From the NCBI GenBank assembly GCA_025602915.1, contig JAHLJZ010000103.1:1-64000 (forward strand): a stretch of 64,000 nucleotides of DNA, read 5' to 3'. Of this stretch, positions 48,839 through 62,746 are shown one piece after another (position 1 is the first letter of the stretch; every line of letters begins with the position of its first letter). The position numbers were made by a program, and so were the translations under genes. This DNA is from Paraphysoderma sedebokerense. Taxonomy: Eukaryota; Blastocladiomycota; Physodermatomycetes; Physodermatales; Physodermataceae. The notes under the pieces were generated by a model. The model was given only the letters and a program-made list of their open reading frames with translations. It was not told the DNA's origin and did no database searches.

Positions 48839-50516
48839 ATGGTTATTTCAATTACAGCAATTCTAGCTCTTCATATCACATTATTCGCTCTTTTAACAAT
48901 CGATCGGGCCGAATCGCTTCCTGCCGGACGATTATCCACACGCAAATTCCTTGCACTTTCACAGAAACAGCAAGAAGCATTTTGGTCAGCTTGGGGAGAA
49001 CAATTGAATAATTACGCTACCAATGGACAAGCAGTTGTCGGTTTAGGGGATAAAATGATGAAAAAGTCAAAGTCAAATTTGTATTTGTCGCTTACAGGCG
49101 GTGTCTCGGAACGTCGTAACTTCGCGTCGAGTGACCTTGCAGAGAGGAATCAGGCAGTTTGGTATGTCATTCGCTCTTCATCTTTTCCACAGAAAAGTGG
49201 ATCATTAATGCATTCAATCTATTTATGCGAATTATTCTGATCTAAAATAATTAGGAGTGTTGCAGATCAAGTTCCAACACCGATTACACAGGGCCGTATG
49301 GGATCATTTTTCCGTTCGTACAAAGATTTCGTTACCAGTCTCAGCGTGCCCGAGGTGAAAGACGACAACAAGGAAACATTAAAGTTGAAAGAGCAATTAA
49401 AAGAATTAGAAACTGAACAAAGCAAATTGCTGCCTGAATATCGATCAAGTCGTGAAGAGGCTTCTAAGCGTTATCAGAAGTTCAAAGAAAATACCCCCGA
49501 AGAAAAACTATCCTTCGAAGAATACCTTAACAAATACGAAAATGTCGATTCCTTAAAATTGAAGCTTGATTCGATCAAGAATTTGATTAGAGGCATAAGG
49601 GTCAAGTTGCACGGTCCGGAATTCGAAAAAATCAACGAAGCGTTAGATAAATTGAAGGCAGCTGGTCAAGACCGCAGTAAAAGCGCTTATAACATGTTGT
49701 GCAATCAAATTGTTGATCCAACTGCGGATGTAAATGGAAAAGATCAAGCGAAAGCTCAAAATTCAAAAACCGAGCAGAGCGGGCAAGTGGAAAAAAGATA
49801 CTGTCCTAGTTATTTGATGGATGCCGGCAAGACCTTCCAGGAATGGAGAGCGCTAGGACCAGATGCACCCAGAGGATTCGTCATGAAAGTCAATACGACT
49901 CAAAAGACCAATAAAAAGTTCAACTTCGGACTTGGGGTTGAAGCTACAGGTCCATCAGGTAAGATCGCTATTTTTCATTCGCTTCATCTCACATGCTTAT
50001 ACTTACTTCCAATTTGCAGTTGTGGCTCCTTTCCTCGATTTAAGCGCAGGGATTGATCTTGGCGTTGCAAGTAACACCGCAATACAAACGAAATTCTCAG
50101 CTGAAATCTCTTTCACTCAAGTAGCCACTATCCCAGTTAAACCGGATGCTTGGTTCGACCCGACATTAATTACAAATTACAATCAACGCACTAAATATGG
50201 CATCAAGTCAAAGGACCAAACGGACTTTTCAAAGCAGTTGTCGAAAATTGTTCAAAAAGTTGTCATTGGATATAGACCTAGAGTTCAGATCAGTTTCGAC
50301 AGAGAATTCTTCAACAATATTAAATTTAACTTGGGAGTTTCTGCTGGCGCAAAGATTAAAATGGGCCCCTTGGATTTCCCGGTAAAACTCAAAAGCGGCA
50401 TTGGATCCGATAACACCAAGGATGATGCACAGTCAATGCCAGGATTGACATTCGAAGATAATTCGAAGGATGCTTTCGTGGTTTTAGGTTATGTAACTTC
50501 AGACACCGGATTGTAG
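48839..50516 (+). CDS. secreted protein of unknown family, copy A
   Basis: I do not recognise a named family. Three exons (48839-49161, 49255-49958, 50020-50516) join in phase to 507 residues. It has a signal peptide (ITAILALHITLFALLTIDRAES). The N-terminal domain contains FWSAWGEQLNNY and SNLYLSLTGGVSERRNFASS then DLAERNQAVWSVADQVPTP. The middle (about residues 150-260) is a charged helical, coiled-coil-like region (LKLKEQLKELETEQSKLLPE). A Cys pair (NMLCNQ, RYCPSYLMDAG) brackets a short insert. The C-terminal domain is beta-rich: APFLDLSAGIDLGVASNT, WFDPTLITNYNQRTKYG, VVIGYRPRVQISFDREFF, then PGLTFEDNSKDAFVVLGYV. A paralogue in opposite orientation lies beyond the GH31 gene. The two-domain helix-plus-beta-sandwich layout suggests a structural or binding role outside the cell; no enzyme motif is visible. 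Confidence 0.85.
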
Positions 50517-50797
50517 ATATGATATTATATATGTAAGAATAAGAGCTGTAAAATTAAATTTCTAGATTCAAATATATGCTATATATTCTCTTCGAATTAT
50601 TGCTAGACGAATCCAGCATTGTGAACCCAGTCAATTGGCGCGCGGAATTACGTCATGCCGGATGATGGAAAGCAACTGCCTTCAAATAACATACTACTTC
50701 GAACTAGAGTTAAGGACTCCAATATCTGAAATTGGTGGGAACAGCATTGTATCCCCATTTAAAAGTGAGCAATAAGGCCAGTGCCTGAAGTACAGCA

Positions 50798-54881
<4,084 letters not shown>

Positions 54882-55809
54882 TATTGGGGATTGACATTCT
54901 ATTATATTTGAAAAAGTAATTACATGTAATCGAACTAGACCATGATACATTCGAGCATTTACTCTAGTCCGTCACGTTTGTGATTGCAGAAAAAGCGACG
55001 AAGATGTTCGTCCGGGGCAACCTCAGTGCACAAATGACATACAAGAATAAATACCCCGTTCTATTGATCTTTTCAGGAAAATCTAGGGTGTTTAGTATTA
55101 TAATCGGTTCAACCCCTTTTGTCGTAATTTTTGCTTCTTGATGAATATAAATAGATGTTAAATTGTATATCTTGTTAATCATGATGCATCAACTGCAAAC
55201 TTTTTCTTCCAAAATTTATATTCCTCGACTCTGTAGTTGGCAGTTAACATCATCCTCTGAATTTTCCTGTTGCCATAACACCACAGTAGGAATGATTCCT
55301 TTCCGCTTGGACTTCGACCCAGATACTCGGAAAATTTAAATTGGATCAGCATCCGATAGCATCCCGTTGCTCGTTAACAGTAGGCTGCATCAGCTTAAAG
55401 TGTCTCTACGACAGCAATATTTTTGGACTGATCTCTAGAGAAATCAAGGCTTCCTATGAAACTTCGCCGGTGCAAAGGTCGACGAAAACATTGTGTTGTT
55501 TCGAGTGGAGCACAGCTTGAAAGTTTCATGCGCGACGCTGAATGGCAATCGTTGTGCGCAACGGTCTGAAAAATATGATGAATCAAGACAAGTGTACATA
55601 CGTTTGAGATTAGCTTTCTAACTATTGCTTCATTCGAGCAAAGGATTGTGCTTGAATATGCTGTTTAATGGTTATATTTGTATATTCAATATATATGGGC
55701 TTTCAGACCGATGATACAATAAATCTAACAACTGCTACTCTAACTGATACTCTAACAAATTATAGTACACAACAGAATTATACAGAGATTTCTATAATTA
55801 GTGGCGGCT
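54882..55809. other. convergent 3' region, no gene seen
   Basis: 928 nt between the GH31 stop and the stop of secreted protein copy B. A/T-rich toward 55680-55800. Short frames without domains. Confidence 0.45.
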
Positions 55810-57523
55810 TTATTGACCGACTCTAGAAGAAACAAATCCTAAGACTACAAATGCGTTTTCGGAGTTATCTTCAAAGGACACTTCAGGCATACTGTGTTTA
55901 TCGTCAACTTTGTCGTGTGTGTTAACAGTTTTATCCATTTTGAAAACTGGGAAACTGATTGGACCTATCAAGACGCCAAAATGTTTGTTAGTTCATGCTC
56001 TTATCTCATTGTATCTGAAGACAAATTAAACTGCTTTTTGCTTACCAATTCCGACATTAATGCTTCCTTTGGTTCTTGTCTGGGTTTTCATTTCATCCCA
56101 AAATTCTCTGGAAAACGAAATATTGACACGAGGTTTGTAACCGACAATGACTCTTTGAACTGTTCTTGATAAGGATCCATCGGGTCCAAAAAAGTCTGCC
56201 CCTTGAGGCATCTTGCTTTTATCGACGGAATTCTTGTAGTTGGAAATGAGTGAAGGATCATACCATTGACCAGGTCGGACAGGGAACGATGAAATGGCGG
56301 AGAAGGAAAGTTTGGCGGCGAAGTCGGACGTAGTTCTCGTTAATTTTTCTCCGTTACCTTCGACAGAGGCTGATACGGAAACAAAAGGGATTTCTATTTG
56401 GAAAAAAAGTTAGGGGCTGCCAATAAACTCATGCGGTGAATATGTACAAAACTTACTGGTTGGAATTGTAGCACTACCACCCCAGGACCATTTAGTTTCC
56501 TATATAATGGTAATCAGATAATTAGGTAAATGAACAAGCACAGTTACCATCACGAGTCAGAAATAATTACCTTCTGACTCAAACTCTTTGTATCGATGGC
56601 AAATTCAATGCTCCTTTGATTATTACCATAAGTTGACTTCCAAGACGCAAAAGCATCTGTGGCCTGCATGCTGTAATGAGGACAGTAAAGAGTAGCATTC
56701 TCTTCTTTGCGACAGGGCATATTGTATTGAGTTTGTGCGGTGTCCTTGGCAGCAGAAGCAACTTTCTCTCGCACTTCAGTGACTTTCTGAAATCCGGGGC
56801 CAAAAGTTCTAGTATTGTCAGTTTGAATGTGGGATTGAGAAGAAGCTACATCTTTCTCTAAAGAACGGATGCGGGGAAAATTTTGAGTGATGTAATCGTC
56901 CAAAGTCATAGATTCTTCAGGGAACAACTTTTTGTGTTCCTCGTATCCCTTTTGCGCTTGACGTCTTAAAGCAGCCAAATCTCGGGATGCAGTTCTAAGG
57001 TTCTGTTGATGAGAAGCGGCCCCGACTTTAGACTTTGATGCGGGAGGATACGTCTTTGGAGGGGCAGTGTTGATTGCGTTGACAAAATCCTTATACGCAT
57101 TGAAGAAAGATCCAAGGTTGTCGCTGGTATGATGTTTTCGAGTGAATAAAAATTCTTATCCCAACGTTGAAAGGTCAAATTGTAAATCACTTACGTTGTA
57201 ACAGGCCCGGGTACAGCATCTGCCACATGCCAGACAGCCCAATTCATTTCAGCTTGATCAGTTGCACCGAAATTATGTCTGTCCATGATTCCATTGGCCA
57301 AAGATAAATACAAGTTATTATCGTTTGCGGTTTGTTCATTCCCGACGATGCCTGCGGAAGAAGATGTAACATATTGGTTCAGATTCGATGCCCAAGCTTT
57401 CCAAAATAGATTCTGATTTTGTTGAGCTAATTCATCGAACTGTTGATTGTTGATTCGCTGTGGAAGAGCGTTGGTAAAAGCGGAGATTGAGAGCAATGCA
57501 ATGACTGATATGTATGCTTTCAT
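55810..57523 (-). CDS. secreted protein of unknown family, copy B (inverted paralogue of copy A)
   Basis: Signal peptide (ISVIALLSISAFTNALPQ) and the same architecture as copy A. Matched blocks: LFWKAWASNLNQYV, NNLYLSLANGIMDRHNFGAT then DQAEMNWAVWHVADAVPGPV, GSFFNAYKDFVNAI, the charged helical middle (RTASRDLAALRRQAQKGYEE), the Cys pair (NMPCRKEE, LYCPHYSMQATDAF), WYDPSLISNYKNSVDKSK, VIVGYKPRVNISFSREFW and a terminal exon reading PEVSFEDNSENAFVVLGFVS. Exon 1 is 57523-57195; the final exon runs to 55810 after a donor GTAAGC and acceptor GATAG. There is an extra short exon (TKWSWGGSATIPT region) relative to copy A. The first intron is placed at a comparable phase-2 position in both copies, after a Trp/Thr codon. 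About 480 residues. Function unknown. Confidence 0.84.
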
Positions 57524-58158
57524 CTTGGATATACAACTTTTGGTCCACATCCTTTGAGGGATTCCGCGCAATATAAAGCTCTCTCTCAGGAGCCGTTGCT
57601 CAGGTATGACCCTTCTGCATAAAGGAACGTAAGGCATCAGAAGGGAGGACAGGGATGTAACTTTGGCCCTTATTGTTCGGCCGTGATGGTCGGCACTAGA
57701 TAATGGCGCGGTGCGGCATAGACAGTGCTTGGTTACGTTCCAGAGGCGGCTGTCCAAGGCATTCACGCATCGCAGTTTCACTCAACTCTCCAATTGAGCG
57801 TAGTATCTTTGTAGTGTACGGGTTTTCCTCTAAAGCTGCATTGGACTCCATAACAAGGTCGGTGCATTTGCCTCATAATCACCCTAGTTTGAAATGAGCT
57901 AAAGACGCTTGGTGGTTGTACGTCAGATGCTTGGCATTCATTATGTAAATGAAGGTACGAATAGCACTTAAATTGGAAGGTCGAACATTCTGCAGAATTA
58001 ACAATGAAATATTCATACATGCGATGCATCTGATCCCTGTACCATCCATCTACTTCCACCATTGCGGATTCGTCCTCAATAATGGGCGACGAGAGTATAG
58101 AAATCCAGTTGTTATTATACATATCCAGGCCAATGCTATTTTACAATTCCAAACGTTT
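57524..58158. other. intergenic, no gene seen
   Basis: Upstream of copy B and downstream of the NPC2-like gene. A TTTATATT run about 45-55 nt upstream of the copy B start (near 57570-57577, minus strand) could act as a TATA box. Frames extending copy B upstream lack a signal and are not needed. Confidence 0.4.
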
Positions 58159-58885
58159 TTAAACTTTAAGCTTCAACTTCATATCTAAGCAAATCATTTT
58201 TTCGTCCTTCTCCGTAAAAACTTCGAGATGGATATTGTATTCACCCTGTTGGAGAATTTAGTTAATCACTGCTTGCAAACGGATTCGTGTCCACCAACAC
58301 ATACCGGTGGCACTTCTTGTGGAATAACTACTTTGGCGTCCACTTCAATATTACCAGGTTTAACAGGACATCGATAATCACTATAACCTTGTTTCAATTC
58401 TTCACAAATATCTAATTTGCCGCGGAAAAGCTGTATCACGCCCAACTTGACCTGTGGAAATTAATAAGGAAACAACCACAATTAATTTGTAAACATAACT
58501 TGTATAGATTGTCTTAATAACATACAGTGGCAATGGCATAGCTGCCTGCAATTATTTCCCTTTTCAATTTTCCTTGAAATAGCAGCTCAATCTCCTCCCC
58601 GCGTAAAGGAGCGCTCGGGTTTAATTGAAACTCGTTGACTTCTACCAAATCATTCTCCGGGTTGCTACAAAGTTTCCAGAAACTGTCTTCATCAAATACA
58701 TGATAATGCGGGCTGTTACTTGATTTTTTGTGATGCATCCATGGTTTTTGACGGAGTAAGTAATCGATTCCAGTTGGATTTTCAGAGACAAACAGAGTTG
58801 ATGATCGGTGACCCCGGGAATGTCTTCTCCCACTCACAAGGAAGACAGTAGAGCAAAGTATGAAGAATAAAATTGCCAATTTCAT
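58159..58885 (-). CDS. ML-domain (NPC2 / PG-PI transfer-like) secreted lipid-binding protein
   Basis: Binds and moves single lipid molecules in the vacuole lumen or outside the cell. Start at 58885 gives a strong signal peptide (MKLAILFFILCSTVFLVSG). After a His/Arg-rich propeptide comes the ML domain: FWKLCSNPENDLVEVNEFQL, NPSAPLRGEEIELLFQGKL, VKLGVIQLFRGKLDICEELK, DYRCPVKPGNIEVDAKVVIP, and GEYNIHLEVFTEKDEKMICL, ending LKLKV. The conserved Cys positions expected for two or three disulphides are present. Three exons, about 190 residues. A longer reading from an ATG at 58927 would bury the signal peptide, so the inner start is preferred. Confidence 0.9.
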
Positions 58886-59166
58886 TTTGTAACTTAACAA
58901 AGACTCGAGTTTTGGATAGCTCTCCATTTATAGTCCCCTTACCGACTTGAACATGATAATATTTGAACCTTAAAATTGTTCGGCCGACCAGACCAGTGAT
59001 GTCATCTGAAAGTCGGTTCATGCGAATCAGCCAATTCAGAACCACTTCAAACATCGTCAGTGTCACATCGGCTTTCGAATCTGTGTTTTTACTAAGACAA
59101 CGCATATCCTGAAATAGGGCTATCCGCTGATAAGCCTGTTGTTCAACTTATTCTAGCATTTCGGCC

Positions 59167-59713
59167 ATGAGACCGTCCGCTATCCGTTCAGAAATCGAGG
59201 CCTGTTTATCAGAGTTCAAGTACGGCGTGAAGCCAAACAGCTCCGAGATTCTCAGTTTACCATCAGAGGAAACGGATTTTCGGGATGAGAATGGAAGTAA
59301 AGTTACTGCCGAATTTAAGCTGGTCTTACTGGAGGAAATAGAATTGCGAATAAAGCTTTGTGACCTAGGCTTTATGGTGTGTACGATTTACAGTGCTGAT
59401 TTACATGCCGGACGAAAAGAAGGGTTTCGACATTTAGGTAACGAATATTGTCAACTGAATTACGAAATTATTTATATTGTAGATAACACATGTGCAGCCA
59501 ACACCTGAATACCGACCAGATACAAACAAATCAGACCCGGTACAAAAGGTGAAGGATCTAAAAGGAACACAATTCGAAACAATGGATTCACTTTTAATGA
59601 GTTGTAGTGACATGTATAAAGAGAAATTTGGTAGCTTCCTTACAAAGAAGTTGATGCTGCTGGAAAAAGAACAGAACAAAGGGATACAGCCGTGGGCCAT
59701 GAATTCGAGCTGA
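59167..59713 (+). CDS. small GSKIP-domain protein
   Basis: Two exons (59167-59376, 59483-59713; phase-0 intron with GTGTGT donor and TGTAG acceptor) give 146 residues. The pattern follows the GSKIP domain first described in the human GSK3-interacting protein: an amphipathic start (IRSEIEACLSEFKYGVKP), a middle beta segment ending ELRIKLCDLGFMI, and the diagnostic C-terminal helix FETMDSLLMSCSDMYKEKFG then SFLTKKLMLLEKEQ, comparable to the [20 protein letters not shown] block of GSKIP. Assignment is by eye. In animals this domain binds GSK3 and PKA; the role in this organism is unknown. The second exon and 3' flank are duplicated 2 kb downstream. Confidence 0.68.
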
Positions 59714-59993
59714 TGAGGTTTTCCGCAAGCAGATTCAACTTATTGTCCACCGACAGAGAGCATCTATAGGTTTCTGTATGTAAAAATAAATATGCTTCTT
59801 ACAGTACGAATGATGATACATCTTGTGACTAAAGGCGATTTTTGTGGCGACCAATACGTCCAAGTACGTTACTATTAAAAGATAACCTACTATTAGCCGT
59901 TGTCACACTGTTATTGATGACCGATCAGTGTCCATCACAGTCCATGACAACATCAAATAGTGACTATGAACGATTCAAAAATGACTAAAAACT
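59508..59993 (+). repeat. duplicated segment, copy 1 (GSKIP exon 2 and 3' flank)
   Basis: About 485 nt that recur at 61499-61985 in the same orientation with roughly 85% identity by eye. It spans most of exon 2, the stop codon and about 280 nt of 3' flank, ending near ATGACTAAAAA. Noncoding flank is conserved almost as well as the coding part, so the duplication is fairly recent or both parts are constrained. Confidence 0.85.
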
Positions 59994-61306
59994 TTGAAAA
60001 TCTTCCAAGGTGTCTTGCCAAAAACCTCGGCCCAAGAGGAACTATGGTGAAAGTGTCGCAACTGGTCGCACTGCATTGCCATCTCCAGGGCACTTTTCAG
60101 TCGTCTCGCTGTCAGACCCTTCTCTATCATGAATACAGAGTGAGCGGTTCTGCATAACGAGATTCAGTCTGGAACCGCGACTACTTGATGGCATTCACGT
60201 GGAAGGAGTGTTTGAGGGCCACAGGATCTGAAAAACTTCCACTCAAGATCTGCGGACTTACAAACAGCGTTTCCCTATTCCATCCGATCTGAGTATGAAC
60301 TCTGATATCATCAAGATCTAGCCCCTGGTGCAAATACTATCCCGGACATCAAGAAGGTAGGCACGCAGAACAAGATGCTGAATGTCGTCAGGCAGAGAAT
60401 CAAGGAAGGGAAACCGACCCACTTCATTTTGAATATCAAAGTTGCGGGTGAGGTAATAAGTCATCATTCGAAATTGTTGCCAGGTATGGTGTAGGCTAAC
60501 GTTCAAGCTTAGCCGGATGCCAACAGAGCGAATAAAATCCGAGGAGCGCTTTTCGATAAAATTAATCTTAAACCCCAGCAGTACACCGTTAGCGTCACAG
60601 ATGGAGGACCAGTAATGCCAGTGAACATAAAGTGGGAGTCTGTTAACAAAGAAAGTTCCGCATATTACTGGCTCGATAATCCTTTCTATACGGACATCGT
60701 CATCATGTGCCACACCAAAGTGATGCTGGCAAATATCATTCGTGACCTTAAATCAAGAAGTTTTCCAGGTGATTGGGGTAACTACTATTTGATTTAATCC
60801 GAACTAATGATACCAATGTAACTTACGCACTATGCTCCTTTAGGAATCACCTTCCTTGTAACCAAGCCCTTGGTACCAGTTCAACAGATACAAGGCGCAG
60901 AAGCTGATGTCTTTATCCAATAAATTCTGCCCGCAACCTCAAACATCATTGACTTATACATAATACATGTTCTGAAAGGTGAAGTTTGCAATGCGAATGC
61001 ACTTGTTGTCTGGTATTCATAGACTATGGAATTCGACCTATTTATTTGAAATAACACCTCATTGTATATTCCAGTTTCGATTATTAAATATTTATCTTTA
61101 ACGTTACCATAGTGCATGTAGTTTCGCTGTAATATGTATTCATATTTTGTCGTCTATATCTGTATCTCTTTTGCACACCTTTCGTCCCACTGAAGCCGAG
61201 TGTTGTTGGGCTGTCTGAATATGGCGGACAAATGAAATAAATATGATTACGTAATGAATAACAACTACACAGTTAAAAATCGCTAAGAAATCTGGTATAG
61301 GAACAT

Positions 61307-61441
61307 TTTCTCGTTGGAGAACAGCAAGATGTCACGAAGATTTTTACTAAGTTGCCATTCGGCGTATTGAGTGGAATCTTCCTGTTTCTTGCTACCAAAC
61401 ATATTTCAACAGATGCGTTCCATGGATCAGTAGTTATCGAT
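61307..61441 (+). pseudogene. possible relic exon of a bicarbonate/borate-type anion transporter
   Basis: After a plausible acceptor (GGTATAG) an open segment reads EHFLVGEQQDVTKIFTKLPF and GVLSGIFLFLATKH. This recalls the EQR...IPxGVLxGxFLFMG segment of SLC4/Bor1-like transporters. No neighbouring exon with the same similarity was found and a stop follows, so it may be an isolated relic or a chance match. Confidence 0.22.
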
Positions 61442-61498
61442 TATGGATGGATGATATAGCTACAATCGCAATATAACGCATTACTGAATATCGTGTCA

Positions 61499-61985
61499 AG
61501 CGAATACCGACAGATACAAACAAACCAGACCCTGTACAAAAGGTGAAGGATCTAAAAGGAACACAATTTGAAGCAATTGATTCACTTTTAATGAGTTGTA
61601 GTGACATGTATAAAGAGAAATTTGGTAACTTTTTGACAAAGAAGTTGATGCTGCTGGAGAAAGAACAGAACAAAGGGATACAACCTTGGGCCATGAACTC
61701 GAGCTGATGAGGTTTTCCCGCGAGGAGATTCAAATTCTTGCCCACCAACGGAGGGCGTCTATGGGTTTCCATATGTATTAATAAATATGCTTCTTACAGT
61801 ATGAATGATGATACATCTTGTGCCCAAAGGCGATTTCTGTGGCAACCAATACGTCAAAGTACATTGTTATTAGAAGATAACCTTCTATTAGCAGTTGCCA
61901 CACTGTTATTGATGCAATTTGTGTCCATACCAGTCCATGACAACATCAGATAGTGACTTTAAACATTTAAGAATGACTAAAAATA
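61499..61985 (+). repeat. duplicated segment, copy 2
   Basis: Second copy of the segment at 59508-59993. It lacks anything like GSKIP exon 1 upstream. Confidence 0.85.
61505..61707 (+). pseudogene. 5'-truncated copy of the GSKIP-domain gene
   Basis: Open frame reading TDTNKPDPVQKVKDLKGTQF, EAIDSLLMSCSDMYKEKFGN and KKLMLLEKEQNKGIQPWAMN up to the same stop position as the intact gene. The first exon and splice acceptor are absent and the upstream join differs by one base near the boundary. Substitutions relative to copy 1 are mostly conservative or synonymous, so it either decayed only recently or is still used with an unidentified upstream exon. Confidence 0.7.
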
Positions 61986-62746
61986 TGCTGCGACAATTGT
62001 CGTGCATTGTCCTCACGTCATGTTTCCGATAGATTTATACCACAGTTAACTCTTATCCATCTCTTGGCCCCTCGCCTATGTCGTTAGTTACCATGACTAA
62101 TGGACTACAAAAAAATCAAAAACAAAGTGACTTGGCCTCAAGAAATGAAGTATGGTAGGAGAATCATGAGACTGAGAATAAGCAAGAAATTGGGTATTGG
62201 ATACTGAATACGACACTGAATCTGGTGCAACTGACCACTTAAGGCGCTTCATGGGACATAGGTGATCACATCTCAAGTAATGGCATCCTTGGGCTTACAT
62301 AATCTGGCCCAAGCCACCGACATAGTGAATCAGAGTCAGGCTGCCGAGCTTAAGCTTATCAGCGTTGAATACCCATTGATATTGGGAATAAACTCTTATC
62401 TGTTTATCATCGGTTTGAGGCAGCCACCAATGGAGCGAGCGTAAGAGGGAATTGGACGCGACCGCGATGGCGCGCATTGGATGCCGTGTTTCTATTCTTG
62501 CCGCATTATTCCTCCCGCTCGCCAGACAAGAAACCCATTGTCCCTGGATCCTCAACATCCTCCGTATATTAAAAAGTCGGGGTATCGCAAATTGCTCATT
62601 CCGACGCCCAGACTGTCTGTCCTTCACAGGAATCTACATCCCAGAGTCAAACTCATTACTCTGTCAAAAGTCTTTTAATATATTAGTCCCGCTCTCGGTC
62701 TCACCGTTCAATTATCTACGCTCTTTTGCTTTTCCGCTAGCTCCAC

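Larger units (their letters stand above)
59714..62746. other. 3-kb gene-poor region with duplicated and relic sequence
   Basis: Apart from the duplicated segment no confident gene is present. A 131-codon minus-strand frame (60713-60318) with text such as LDSLPDDIQHLVLRAYL faintly recalls an F-box helix, but it has no second exon or homologue I can name. A plus-strand stretch at about 61307-61441 reads like a fragment of a membrane transporter. Frames at 62262-62678 on both strands look like chance. Confidence 0.4.

Noticed and set aside
60318-60713. 131-codon minus-strand frame with F-box-like LDSLPDDIQHLVLRAYL
   Set aside because: The resemblance is limited to one helix, placed at the wrong end of the frame, with no supporting exon; left as part of the gene-poor region.
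62295-62627. 110-codon minus-strand frame
   Set aside because: Overlaps two plus-strand frames of similar length and has no recognisable feature.
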